Assembly (NCBI GenBank): GCA_046154185.1
Contig: JBJXGE010000053.1
Coordinates: forward strand, 1-64,000
Direction of reading: 5' to 3'
Source: JBJXGE01 sp046154185
GTDB lineage: Bacteria; Planctomycetota; UBA8108; UBA1146; JAJFFE01
DNA: 64,000 nt
Of this stretch, positions 22,915-32,115 are shown piece after piece. Under the pieces are notes generated by a model. The model had not been told where the DNA came from. It worked only from the letters and a program-made list of their open reading frames with translations, and searched no databases. The number at the start of each line of letters is the position of its first letter. The first letter of the stretch is position 1. A program made the translations under genes and the position numbers.

Positions 22915-24264
22915 ATGACTTCGACGCTTGCGCCCGAGCAACACTATCTCGATGAGTTCGCGCGTTTGGAGCGCGAGTTGAAAGCGACCGGACCCTCGTG
23001 GCTCCACTCGCTTCGCCGCGCCGCGCTCGCGCGTTTCGCTGAAACCGGATTTCCGGATCGTCGCAACGAAGAATGGAAATACACACAGCTCGCGCGTGTC
23101 ACCGAGACGGCGTTCCAGCGTCGTGCGGGTGTCGGCGGGCACGTCGCGAGCACCCAAACACGCGCGATTTCGGGTTTGCGCGGCGCGCGAATCGTGTTTG
23201 TCGATGGAGTTTTTAGCGCGCAAGACTCCGAGCTCGATGCAGCGACCGAAGGCATCAGTGTTACGAGCGTGTCCGAGCTGCTCGAGCACGATCCCGAATC
23301 GTTGCGGGCGCAACTGAGCGCGCGGTTGCCCGCCAAGGGCGGGGCATTTACGGCCTTGAACGCCGCGTTCTTCAGCGACGGCGTTGTTTTGCGCGTGCGC
23401 GCGGGCGTGCGCTCCGAGACGACGATCCAATTCATCCACGTGACGACCGGCGCGGCGGCCGCCGCGCTGCCGGTGCATCACCTCCGGAATGCGATTTTGC
23501 TCGAGCGCGGTGCGCAGGCGCAGTTCGTCGAAAAGTGGCTTGGCGAGCCGAGTGGCGTGGCGACCGCCGGATCCTTGACGAATTCTTGGACCGAAGTCTT
23601 GCTCGAAGACGGCGCGGTGTTCGATCACGTGAAGCTCGAGTGCGAGGATCCGCGCGCGCAGCACATCGCCGCGCTGCGCGTTTCGCTCGGTCGCAGCAGT
23701 GCCTATACGAATCACTACTTGTCAGCGGGCGCTGGTCTTGCGCGTAACGAGATCGAAGTCTCACTCGCGGGTGAGGAATCCCATTGCACGCTCAACGGCC
23801 TTTTTGTCGCGGGCTCGAAACGTCACGTCGATTGCCACACGGTGCTTCAGCACCTCGTCCCGAATTGCCGGAGTTGGGAAGTCTATCGCGGCATTCTCGG
23901 TGGCCATGCGAGCGGCGTGTTTCGCGGCCGCATCAACGTCCATGCGAACGCGCAAAAGACCGACGCCAAACAGTCGAGCCGTAGCTTATTGCTGTCAGCC
24001 GACGCGACGATGAACACGAAGCCGTGCCTCGAGATCTACGCGGATGACGTGAAGTGCACGCATGGCGCGACGATCGGCGAACTCGACGCGATTGCGCTCT
24101 TTTACCTGCGATCGCGCGGGCTCAATCTGCCCCAAGCGACGAACATGCTCGTGCACGCGTTTGCCAGCGAAGTGCTCGAGGCGATTGCTGCTCCGGAAGT
24201 CCGAGCGCATGCGACCGAGATCTTAGAATCCGAACTGCGCGCAATACAGGTTGGGGCCGAGTGA
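22915..24264 (+). CDS. sufD: Fe-S cluster assembly protein SufD
   Basis: 449 residues, a SufB paralogue that pairs with it in the SufBC2D complex. The N-terminal helical part has 'GFPDRRNEEWKYT' and the beta-helical core ends with 'NTKPCLEIYADDVKCTHGATIGELD', 'FYLRSRGLN' and 'ATNMLVHAFASEVLEAI', the SufD C-terminal signature including the functional His in 'CTHGAT'. Its stop overlaps the start of sufS. Confidence 0.96.
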   Translation: MTSTLAPEQHYLDEFARLERELKATGPSWLHSLRRAALARFAETGFPDRRNEEWKYTQLARVTETAFQRRAGVGGHVASTQTRAISGLRGARIVFVDGVFSAQDSELDAATEGISVTSVSELLEHDPESLRAQLSARLPAKGGAFTALNAAFFSDGVVLRVRAGVRSETTIQFIHVTTGAAAAALPVHHLRNAILLERGAQAQFVEKWLGEPSGVATAGSLTNSWTEVLLEDGAVFDHVKLECEDPRAQHIAALRVSLGRSSAYTNHYLSAGAGLARNEIEVSLAGEESHCTLNGLFVAGSKRHVDCHTVLQHLVPNCRSWEVYRGILGGHASGVFRGRINVHANAQKTDAKQSSRSLLLSADATMNTKPCLEIYADDVKCTHGATIGELDAIALFYLRSRGLNLPQATNMLVHAFASEVLEAIAAPEVRAHATEILESELRAIQVGAE

Positions 24265-25544
24265 TGATGAAGCCCGACCTAGCGACTGAAAAAGTGCTGC
24301 CGGCGGCGAGCGCCGCGACTCGCGAGTACGACGTCGCTCGCGTGCGCGCGGAGTTCCCCGTACTTCATCAGCGCGTGCACGACCGGCCGCTCGTTTATCT
24401 GGATAGTGCGGCGAGCAGTCAAAAGCCGTCGGTCGTACTCGACGCGATGACGGCGCTGTACGAGCGCGATTATTCGAATGTCCATCGCGGCGTCCACGCG
24501 TTGAGCGAGCGATCGACGACGCGTTTCGAAGCGACGCGCGAGCGTGTGCGCGCGTTCGTCAATGCGCGCGAGAGTCGCGAAATCATCTTCGTGCGTGGCA
24601 CGACCGAAGGTATCAACTTGGTGGCCGCGAGCTACGCGCGACCGCGACTCGAGCGCGGCGATGAAGTGCTGGTGTCCGTGTTGGAACATCACTCGAACAT
24701 CGTGCCATGGCAACTCGCGTGCGAGGCGACGGGCGCGGCGTTGCGCGTGATTCCGTGCGACGAGCGTGGCGTACTCGACCTCGACGCGTATGCGAAGCTC
24801 GTGACGGATCGCACGCGCATCGTCGCCATCTCGCACGTTTCGAACGCGCTCGGCACAGTCAACCCGATCGGCGAGATGATTGCAGTCGCTCACGCGCGCG
24901 GCGCCATCGTCGTGGTCGATGGCGCGCAAGCGGCGCCGCACTTGCCCATCGATGTGCGTGCGCTCGACGCTGACTTCTACACGTTTTCTGGTCACAAGGT
25001 TTACGGGCCGACGGGCGCGGGGGTGCTCTACGGCAAGGCGGGATTGCTCGAGGCGATGCCGCCGTATCAAAGCGGCGGCGACATGATTCGCAGCGTGAGC
25101 TTCGATGGCACGCTGTTCAATGACTTGCCGTGGAAGTTTGAAGCCGGTACGCCGGATATCGCAGCGGTCGTAGGGCTCGGCGCGGCGCTCGATTTCGTCG
25201 CGCGCATCGGTTGCGCGGCGATCGCTGCGCACGAGCACGAGCTGTTGCTCGCGGCGACGCGGCGGCTCGCCGCCATCCCGGGGCTCCGTCTTGTCGGCAC
25301 GGCGCCCGCCAAGGCGGCGGTCGTCTCGTTCGTGCTCGACGATGTGCACCCGCACGATATCGCGACAGTGCTCGATCGCGAAGGCATCGCGATTCGCGCC
25401 GGCCATCATTGTGCGCAACCGCTCATGGAGCGTCTCGGCGTGAGTGCGACCGCGCGCGCCTCGTTTGCTTGCTACAACACACTCGCCGAAGTCGAAGCGC
25501 TCGGGCGCGCGATCGAAAAATGCCGGGAGGTGTTTGGCCTATGA
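24264..25544 (+). CDS. sufS: Cysteine desulfurase SufS
   Basis: 426 residues from ATG 24264, one base overlapping the sufD stop (TGATG); the open extension to 24054 is an artefact inside sufD. The PLP enzyme takes sulfur from cysteine and passes it to SufU. Key residues are Lys245 in 'FSGHKVYGPTG' (Schiff base), the 'LEHHSNIVPWQ' and 'VDGAQAAPH' motifs, and the persulfide-forming Cys383 in 'RAGHHCAQPLM' with the short active-site loop of group II (SufS) desulfurases. It overlaps sufU by four bases. Confidence 0.97.
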   Translation: MMKPDLATEKVLPAASAATREYDVARVRAEFPVLHQRVHDRPLVYLDSAASSQKPSVVLDAMTALYERDYSNVHRGVHALSERSTTRFEATRERVRAFVNARESREIIFVRGTTEGINLVAASYARPRLERGDEVLVSVLEHHSNIVPWQLACEATGAALRVIPCDERGVLDLDAYAKLVTDRTRIVAISHVSNALGTVNPIGEMIAVAHARGAIVVVDGAQAAPHLPIDVRALDADFYTFSGHKVYGPTGAGVLYGKAGLLEAMPPYQSGGDMIRSVSFDGTLFNDLPWKFEAGTPDIAAVVGLGAALDFVARIGCAAIAAHEHELLLAATRRLAAIPGLRLVGTAPAKAAVVSFVLDDVHPHDIATVLDREGIAIRAGHHCAQPLMERLGVSATARASFACYNTLAEVEALGRAIEKCREVFGL

Positions 25545-25993
25545 ACGAGCTGCGCGATCTCTACCAAGAAGTCATCATCGATCACAATCGCAAGCCGCGG
25601 AACTTTCGGAAGCCTACGGGGCCGTGTCAAACAGCGCACGGTCACAATCGATTGTGCGGCGATAAGCTCACGATCTACGCGGAGCTCGAGCGCGACGCGA
25701 TTCGCGAACTGAGTTTTCAAGGATCTGGTTGCGCAATCTCGACAGCGTCGGCGTCGATGTTGACGGACGCGCTGCGCGGACGGAGCCGCGCCGACGTGGC
25801 GGCGCTGTTCGAGATCTTTCAGCGCATGCTGCGCGGCGAGTCGCTGAGTGCGGACGAGTCGACGCGACTCGGCAAGCTCGCGAGCTTTTCTGGAGTCGGC
25901 GAGTTTCCCGCGCGGGTCAAGTGCGCGACGTTGGCGTGGCACACGGTGCTCGCCGCGCTCGACAACAAGGAGGATCCGGTGTCGACGGAGTAA
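25541..25993 (+). CDS. sufU: SufU sulfur-transfer protein
   Basis: 150 residues from ATG 25541, overlapping the sufS stop by four bases. SufU is a zinc-dependent sulfurtransferase that accepts persulfide sulfur from SufS, replacing SufE. The ligands are Cys39 and Asp41 ('LCGDKL'), Cys64 ('GSGCAIS') and Cys128 ('RVKCATL'), all present. The inserted segment between the second and third cysteines found in SufU but not IscU is visible (residues about 80-118). This gives a Gram-positive-like SufBCDSU set. Confidence 0.95.
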   Translation: MNELRDLYQEVIIDHNRKPRNFRKPTGPCQTAHGHNRLCGDKLTIYAELERDAIRELSFQGSGCAISTASASMLTDALRGRSRADVAALFEIFQRMLRGESLSADESTRLGKLASFSGVGEFPARVKCATLAWHTVLAALDNKEDPVSTE

Positions 25994-26009
25994 TTGCTCC
26001 GAAGCGCCG

Positions 26010-26384
26010 ATGATAGCCATGAACAGCGAAACGGATCGAGATGCCGCGCCGAGCGTCGCTCCGCTTTCCGAGGGGCAGATCGAGCAGCTTTACGATGCGG
26101 CGGTGACGGCGCTCCGCACCGTGTACGACCCCGAGATCCCCGTCAACATCTACGACATGGGATTGATTTATCACATCGAGATCACGCCGCCCGGCGCCGC
26201 ATCGGTGCGCATGACGCTGACGTCGCCGAATTGCCCGGCGGCCGAGAGTCTGCCGGCCGACGTGAAGCGCAAGGTCTCGGATCTACCGGGCATCACTTCG
26301 ACCAACGTCGAAATCGTATGGGACCCACAGTGGACGCCGGAAAAGATGACCGAGGCAGCGCGACTCGAACTCGGTATGTGGTAA
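26010..26384 (+). CDS. sufT: SufT / MIP18-family (DUF59) Fe-S carrier protein
   Basis: 124 residues from ATG 26010 (ATG 26019 is an alternative). The domain is typical of SufT/PaaD: 'VYDPEIPVNIYDMGLIY' near residue 40, 'VRMTLTSPNCPAAESLP' with the conserved Cys, and a C-terminal 'VEIVWDPQWTPEKMTEAARLELGMW' in parts. These proteins help mature Fe-S proteins after cluster assembly. It is the last gene of the SUF operon, 16 bases after sufU. Confidence 0.93.
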   Translation: MIAMNSETDRDAAPSVAPLSEGQIEQLYDAAVTALRTVYDPEIPVNIYDMGLIYHIEITPPGAASVRMTLTSPNCPAAESLPADVKRKVSDLPGITSTNVEIVWDPQWTPEKMTEAARLELGMW

Positions 26385-26538
26385 TTCAGCGACCCGCGCG
26401 CGCATCGCGATCTTCACCATTCATCTCGGTTCTCGAGTGCCTCGCGCCCGCGGGCGCTTGACTACGGCCGGCGATGGGCCGACACTCCCCCGCTTCACGG
26501 CGCCCCGTTTGGGTCGCCACAGTTTTCGAAAGGATCCC

Positions 26539-27450
26539 ATGAATAGAACCGGTTGGTTCATCGCGTGTTCGCTGGCGGCGCTAGTCGGTTGCACAGGTGG
26601 TAGTGGCGGTGGCGGTGGTGGAAACGTCGGCTCCACGCCGGCCTCGACGGCCGAAGCCCTCGTTAACGCGGCGACGAAGAACGAGCCACAGCATCTCTGG
26701 CACATGTTGCCCGCGAGCTATCAGAAAGATGTGAACGAGATCATCTCGACGACCGCGAACTCGCTCGACGAGACGCTCTACAACGACACCATGAAACTCG
26801 CTTCCAACGTCGGTCGACTTTTGAGCTCCAAGGGCGATTGGATTATCGCCCACCCGATGGTCGGCATGTTTGCGGGTCAAGCCGGCGCTGGGCCGCAAGA
26901 GTTGAAGGCCGCCGTGAAGAGTCTCGGCACCATTATCAGCTCGATCTGTGACAGCGAGATCAAGACGAAAGCGGGCCTCGCGAACCTTGATGTGGGCGCG
27001 TACCTTACCGATGACGGCGCAAAAATGATGGAAGAACTCAAGCGCGTGATGGCCCTCATGCCGCAGCAAGGCGCGCAGGACTCCGGCGCTGAGATCCTCA
27101 CGAAGCTCGGCGCGATGCAAATCGAACTCGTTTCCACCGAGGGCGACGTCGCGAAGATGCGCGTGACGACGACGGGCGAGAGCCCCGCGGAGTTCAATCT
27201 TCTGAAGGTGGACGGCAAATGGGTGCCGGAAGATCTCGCGAAGGAATGGCCGGCGCAGATCGCCAAGATGAAAACGGAGATCGCGGGCCAAGCGAAGATG
27301 AGCGCGGAAGACCTCGCCCAGGCGAAGATGACCGTGGGCCAAATCGGCCAAGTCGTCGAGCAGCTCTTGAACGCGAAGTCGGAAGCCGAATTCAACGCCA
27401 GCCTGAATTCCGCCGTCGGCATGATGATGGGCGGAGTGCTCGTCCAATAA
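26539..27450 (+). CDS. Lipoprotein of unknown function
   Basis: 303 residues from ATG 26539 after GAAAGGATCC. The N-terminus is a type II signal peptide with lipobox 'LVGC' at residue about 18, followed by a flexible Gly-rich linker, so the protein should be tethered to a membrane. The rest is helical with a repeated 'KM...EDLAQAKM' pattern and a central block ('SLLKVDGKWVPEDL' type) reminiscent of small stress-response lipoproteins in planctomycetes, but I assign no function. It ends before the bidirectional hairpin at 27480. Confidence 0.8.
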   Translation: MNRTGWFIACSLAALVGCTGGSGGGGGGNVGSTPASTAEALVNAATKNEPQHLWHMLPASYQKDVNEIISTTANSLDETLYNDTMKLASNVGRLLSSKGDWIIAHPMVGMFAGQAGAGPQELKAAVKSLGTIISSICDSEIKTKAGLANLDVGAYLTDDGAKMMEELKRVMALMPQQGAQDSGAEILTKLGAMQIELVSTEGDVAKMRVTTTGESPAEFNLLKVDGKWVPEDLAKEWPAQIAKMKTEIAGQAKMSAEDLAQAKMTVGQIGQVVEQLLNAKSEAEFNASLNSAVGMMMGGVLVQ

Positions 27451-27479
27451 CGCAGCCGTACTCGCAGTGAGTAAACCTT

Positions 27480-27527
27480 GCTGCGTAGGGTCGGCGGCGC
27501 TGAATTCTCAGCGGCGACCCTACGCAG
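27480..27527. terminator. Bidirectional terminator-like hairpin
   Basis: GCTGCGTAGGGTC pairs perfectly with GACCCTACGCAGC (13 bp), with an inner CGCTGA/TCAGCG stem and small bulges. It lies between two convergent genes (stops at 27450 and 27540). Confidence 0.65.
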
Positions 27528-27539
27528 CAGTGCCAGCTA

Positions 27540-29804
27540 CTATTTTTTCGCCGGTTCTTCTACCTTCTTCTCCGCTTCGCCCGTCGCGGGCTTGTCTTCC
27601 GGTTTTGTGGTCGCCGGCTCTTCGGCTTTCTTGAACGGGTACGGCTTCCCGGACACTTGCTCGTAGATTTTCTCGAGCTGTCCAGTTGAGTGGAGACCCC
27701 AGCCGACGAGACCTAGCAGCAAGAACACGAGGATGAGCTTCGGCCAGATGCTCTTCTTCGGCGCGTAGGGATCGGTGAGTGAGCGCTGCGATCCCGCCGG
27801 CAAAGTTGCCGTCTGCGTGAGCACTGCCCCGAGCGGGATATTCACCTTGACGCGTCCGTTCACCGCCCAGCCGTTCGCGTCCAAGATCGGACCGAGGTTT
27901 CGTTGGCGCAGTTTCAACCACGCGATCACCATTGCCGGTCCCGAAATCAACAGAATGAGCGCGACAAAACCGATCGGCATCCACATCCCGAGGCCGAAGA
28001 ATGCGCCGAGTAGCCCGCTCAATGCGGCGGTAATCCCGCCGACCGCGACGCCCAGCGCGGCGACCACCCCGACATCGAACTTCGGTTTAGGCGCCGGCGC
28101 GGCTCCGGTCGTTGCCGCTCCGGCCGCAGTTGCGGCGCTGGTGAGTTTTGCGGTTGCACCTTCGTCGGCGGCCGCCGCGCGTTTCGCGATCTGCTCCTCA
28201 ATCCAACGCATCAACCGCTTGTACGGCGACCAAAACGCCTGGGGAATGCTGATCGGGTTCTCGATCATTTTGGTGATCGTCGCGTCCCAGTCGCGGCCTT
28301 TGCGATCGTAGAAAATGCCGTTGCGTCCGACCATGAGATGATCCGAGTCGCCAGCCGTGAAGGCCGCCGCGATGGTCATCTTCTCACCGCTACTCGGTCG
28401 AGTGCATTCGACGTAGGCGAGAAACGTCTTCGCGAGTCCGGCGAGCGCCGCGTGTTTCGCGGGATCGTCGACGCGAACGCAGAGATCGCAGCTTCTTCCA
28501 TCGAGATACAGCGTGCCGGCAAGAAAGACCGCCTTGCGCCGGCGCGAGTAAAAGTCAGTAAACGACACGAAATTATTGAGCAATTGGTGCAGGTCGCGAT
28601 AGTAACGTGTAAGTCGCTCGACGCCGGTCATTGCGTCGACCTCCGGCGCGACCGCCAAGTCGGCGGCGATCGCTTTTGTGAGCAACTCCTGGCTTTTACT
28701 CGCGAGAGTCTCCCGCACGCGTTTGATTCCGAGTTTCTCGACGGCGGCGCCGGCTTTGGCGGCTTGCCACGTTTCGTAGTCGGCCAGCCGTGTACACAAC
28801 GCAATCCAGTCTTCCTCGGACAAACTCGTGCGCTCATTCCCAATCGCGGGTCCCACAGCGGCGGTCCGGAATTGCGCGATCGCACTTGCCCACGCCGGAT
28901 TCACGCCGTCGATGAGCGGCAACGGTCGCTTCGGAGCAACTTGCGCGAGCGGGAAGCCCGCGACCTCTTGCGCCGTGATCGACATGTCTTTGCCGGCGAA
29001 TTCCAGATACGCCTGTTCTTCGCGATTGAGGACCGCCTGGGCTCGCGGGTCGAACGCTGCGAGGCGGCAACGCCCAAAGTAGTCGTCGATTTTCGGTCGC
29101 ACGGCTTGCAATGCCGCGCTCGCCGCGCCTGTCGCCCCGCCGAGCGGCATCACACTTTTCGCCTGGACTTCGCCCTTCTGCCACCAATCAGAATAGGCGC
29201 TGAGTTCCGCGAAAAACTTCGCGACGAGCGACTGCGACACGCCGAGGGTCCCACTACGGTCTTTTTCGCCCCCGAGGCAGGCGATGATGTCCGCCGCTGT
29301 CGCGCGTGCGCCCGCGTCATCGATAGATTCGGGTGGGACGATGCCATCGCCGTTGAGCTTCGCCTTCGCGAAGATCTGCGCCGTGTCCATGGCGTCCGCG
29401 ACCGTGATTGAAACGTTCTTGGCCTTGCCGAGGCTGGCAAGAATGTGGCGCGCGGAGGCGAGTATGCGCTTGCCTTCCGTCGTCGATTCGTCGATCGCAT
29501 CGAGCGGCAATTCAGCGGCGCCGCGCGCCAGCTCATCGGGGCGCTTGAGCACGGTCTTAATCCATTGCACCGCGGCGATGATCTCCGGCGCGCGCACGCG
29601 GTTGTCCTTGTCGCTGTCGAGCAAGGCCAGCGTGCGCTCGTCGAACTCGAGCCCTTTCACCGGGCAACTCAGTGCCACCCACAATTTTTGGTCGAGGTCC
29701 CCGATCTGCAGCATATCTGCGCCGCTATCGAGGCGAACTTGGTCAACTCCGCCGGCGCGGAAGAAACTCCAACGATGGGAGCGGGTGGATTTCGTTTCGG
29801 ACAT
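27540..29804 (-). CDS. Large EF-hand-containing membrane protein, hypothetical
   Basis: 754 residues from ATG 29804, with AGGAGAG upstream (an in-frame TTG sits at 29807). Residues about 55-75 contain an EF-hand-like loop, 'LLDSDKDNRVRAPEI', and a second weaker one near 155 ('KLNGDGIVPPESI'). A long middle domain (about 200-540) has features kept in folded proteins ('LLNNFVSFTDFYSRRRKAVF', 'FYDRKGRDWDATI'). An Ala-rich linker leads to two hydrophobic segments (about 580-640), a further one near 690, and an acidic Lys/Glu/Pro tail. There is no signal peptide, so the large N-terminal part is probably cytoplasmic. I recognise a conserved hypothetical family but no function. Confidence 0.75.
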   Translation of the reverse strand: MSETKSTRSHRWSFFRAGGVDQVRLDSGADMLQIGDLDQKLWVALSCPVKGLEFDERTLALLDSDKDNRVRAPEIIAAVQWIKTVLKRPDELARGAAELPLDAIDESTTEGKRILASARHILASLGKAKNVSITVADAMDTAQIFAKAKLNGDGIVPPESIDDAGARATAADIIACLGGEKDRSGTLGVSQSLVAKFFAELSAYSDWWQKGEVQAKSVMPLGGATGAASAALQAVRPKIDDYFGRCRLAAFDPRAQAVLNREEQAYLEFAGKDMSITAQEVAGFPLAQVAPKRPLPLIDGVNPAWASAIAQFRTAAVGPAIGNERTSLSEEDWIALCTRLADYETWQAAKAGAAVEKLGIKRVRETLASKSQELLTKAIAADLAVAPEVDAMTGVERLTRYYRDLHQLLNNFVSFTDFYSRRRKAVFLAGTLYLDGRSCDLCVRVDDPAKHAALAGLAKTFLAYVECTRPSSGEKMTIAAAFTAGDSDHLMVGRNGIFYDRKGRDWDATITKMIENPISIPQAFWSPYKRLMRWIEEQIAKRAAAADEGATAKLTSAATAAGAATTGAAPAPKPKFDVGVVAALGVAVGGITAALSGLLGAFFGLGMWMPIGFVALILLISGPAMVIAWLKLRQRNLGPILDANGWAVNGRVKVNIPLGAVLTQTATLPAGSQRSLTDPYAPKKSIWPKLILVFLLLGLVGWGLHSTGQLEKIYEQVSGKPYPFKKAEEPATTKPEDKPATGEAEKKVEEPAKK

Positions 29805-29975
29805 CAATCTCTCCTGCGGGCGACAGCCATGAGTGCGTGGCGCGAGTCGCCAGCTCGACAGAATCTCGCGCGCCGCGGTTATGGAAAAGGGCGACGATTC
29901 TCGGCCCAGGCGGAAAGAATGTCCAATTCAAATTCGAACAAAGGCGATTTTTGCCGGCGCTCGTCCGTGCGGACT

Positions 29976-31958
29976 CTACGGACACACCGAGCCGAGGCAA
30001 CCAAGCGCGTCCATCGACGCATCACTGCCGCAAGTTGGATAGGGCGCGGGCGGCGCGGCGCCGGCAGCAAAAAGGTTCGCCAGTTGGTAGATCGGGTCGG
30101 CGATGTTGATGACACCGTCGTCGTTGACGTCGCAGGCATCGACGCAATTCGGTTGCGACGCGCCGGTAAACAAGACCGCGAGCAAGAAAACTGGATCGGC
30201 AATATCGGTGCCAGCGTCCTGATTGCAGTCGGAACGAAGGAAATTTCGATCCGGAAACACCAGCGTTGCCAAATCCATTTCCACTGGCGGTCCCATGCCG
30301 CTCAGCAACCACTGTGTATAAAGTACGTCGCCGGCATTGTTGGTGACGTTCGCGTCCTGCAAGAACTCGATATATTCTTTCGACGCCGTTTGGTAGTAGA
30401 CGCGCACTTCGGCGCTGCGCGCGCCGACCGGAATGTCGTAGAGCGTGTCGTCCCAAAACTGCAAATCGGGATAGCTGTAGGCCACCGGAGCCGCTTGCAC
30501 GCTCGCGAAGTTTGCGTTCGTGAACCCGCGCGGCGGGATGCGGTTGTCTTTGTAGTACTTGTTGTTGAGCGCGAAGTGGAACGACACGTCTTCCGGTAGA
30601 CCCGTCAACGCCGCCGCCGTCGCGTCGAGTCCCAGTTTTGCTTCGTACACTTTGGTGTCAGTCGTCGTGAGCTCCGCTGTCGAAAAATCGTAGGCCCCGC
30701 GCTCAGCGACGAGGCCGCCGGTGGCGTCGAGGAACTTCACGTTCACCCACATGCGTCGGCCTTCCGGATAACCCGAGGGCAGTTTGTGCGCCGTCTGGTT
30801 GATAATACGCACCATCAGGTTCGAACCGATCTTGCTGAGTTCTAGGTCGGAAGCTTTCTCGAGCATGTCGACGTTGCGCGCTTGCGCTTCGTCGACGAGC
30901 CACGGCGCCATGTACGATGGCGAGTCATAAAGTTCGAGCGTGGTGTCGAGATTCAAAATCGCATCGAGAATCCACGTTTGCGCGCCATTGAGATCGTGCG
31001 CCGGCAGGTCGGTGCGGTAAATCGAGATCGAAAAGATGCACGCCTCGCCGGAAACGTCCGGCATGTGGCAGTCTTGGCAAGTGCTGACGGCCGTCTTGTT
31101 GCCGCCGAACCGTCCACCCATTTCGATGGGCGCAATCGCGAAGTCGCTCATCATCCATTCGCTAAACGTGCGCTCGATCGGAAACTGTTCGTACTTGTCG
31201 TGTGTGGGATGCGGTGCGTCGAGATCGTTAAAGACGTACGCAGCGCCGACGCGCGTATAAGCCGGGTTGCTGACGTCGTGACACGTCCCGCAAAAATACG
31301 ATTTCTGGTGATAGGGCGAGCGTCGCCACTCATGAAAACCAAACCCCGGTGCGAGGTCGAATGGGCCGCGACGGCGATCCTCCGGATCGACGACGAACTG
31401 CCCGGTGTGCGCATCGACGGGTAGCGCCGAGAGCGCCGCGAGAATCGCTGCGTCATCGATCGGGCTTTCACCCACGGTGTAAACCGGGTCGACCATCCGA
31501 TGGCACATCATGCACGTCACGCCGTCGTAATCGTTCAGTCCCGTGAGCGCGGCGCCACTGGTCGGATTGCTGCGGCCGTCCAACCACGCGCCGGGCGTGT
31601 GGCATCGCAAGCACAAATCGCCCACGAACTGTGCGTCCTGCTCGGCGATTGCGAGGCACGCGTGAAACAACGGATCGCGGGATGCTTGCGCCATGATACT
31701 GACGCTCCAGCGATCGTACGGCGCCGTCACTGGATCGAAGGACGCGTGACAGGTTGTGCAAGCGTTGCCGGCGATGATCGGAAAATTGAGACCGAAGGGC
31801 TGCGTGCCCGGTTGAAAGAAGTCGTTGATCGTCGTCGGAATCGGCAGCGGTTGCGCGACACTTGTGCGCGGCGCAACGAGCATTGCCAGCGCCATGGCGC
31901 CCGCAACGCAGAAACTCGGAACTGGAAGTGACCGTGAGTTGTGCGCGGAACGCCGCAT
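29976..31958 (-). CDS. Secreted five-haem cytochrome-like protein with dockerin-like module
   Basis: 660 residues. A signal peptide (residues 1 to about 35) exports it. Five CxxCH haem-attachment motifs are present: CTTCH (67-71), CLRCH (116-120), CMMCH (149-153), CGTCH (223-227) and CQDCH (294-298), so it should be a c-type multihaem protein. Residues about 310-570 form a beta-rich region like those of cytochrome c554-type proteins with 'LMVRIINQTAHKLPSGYPEGRRMWV' in parts. The C-terminus carries 'RSDCNQDAGTDIADPVF' and 'DVNDDGVINIADPIY' repeats and ends in Cys-Pro, the dockerin-like module also found at 682, 46854 and 48754. A role in extracellular electron transfer or redox catalysis is likely; the substrate is unknown. 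Confidence 0.88.
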   Translation of the reverse strand: MRRSAHNSRSLPVPSFCVAGAMALAMLVAPRTSVAQPLPIPTTINDFFQPGTQPFGLNFPIIAGNACTTCHASFDPVTAPYDRWSVSIMAQASRDPLFHACLAIAEQDAQFVGDLCLRCHTPGAWLDGRSNPTSGAALTGLNDYDGVTCMMCHRMVDPVYTVGESPIDDAAILAALSALPVDAHTGQFVVDPEDRRRGPFDLAPGFGFHEWRRSPYHQKSYFCGTCHDVSNPAYTRVGAAYVFNDLDAPHPTHDKYEQFPIERTFSEWMMSDFAIAPIEMGGRFGGNKTAVSTCQDCHMPDVSGEACIFSISIYRTDLPAHDLNGAQTWILDAILNLDTTLELYDSPSYMAPWLVDEAQARNVDMLEKASDLELSKIGSNLMVRIINQTAHKLPSGYPEGRRMWVNVKFLDATGGLVAERGAYDFSTAELTTTDTKVYEAKLGLDATAAALTGLPEDVSFHFALNNKYYKDNRIPPRGFTNANFASVQAAPVAYSYPDLQFWDDTLYDIPVGARSAEVRVYYQTASKEYIEFLQDANVTNNAGDVLYTQWLLSGMGPPVEMDLATLVFPDRNFLRSDCNQDAGTDIADPVFLLAVLFTGASQPNCVDACDVNDDGVINIADPIYQLANLFAAGAAPPAPYPTCGSDASMDALGCLGSVCP

Positions 31959-32062
31959 CTGAGGCTCTCTTCAGCGATGAAAGTCGAAAGGAATCCGAGG
32001 TGGCCGTTTGCCCAACGGCCCGTCATTCTAGCGACTCGTTCTTCAATTGCACGCTGTCGCGT

Positions 32063-32100
32063 GTCACACTGCCGCGGCAACCGCGGCGGCCAGTCACACT
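32063..32100. repeat. Direct repeats GTCACACT flanking a GC hairpin
   Basis: GTCACACT occurs at 32063-32070 and 32093-32100 and encloses GCCGCGG-CAA-CCGCGGC (32071-32087), a perfect 7-bp hairpin. It lies in the divergent promoter region between 31958 and 32116, just before the start of the plus-strand lipoprotein gene. Confidence 0.5.
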
Positions 32101-32115
32101 ACACGTAAGTAAACG

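Noticed and set aside
24054..24263. Upstream extension of the SufS frame
   Set aside because: Inside sufD and not similar to any SufS N-terminus.
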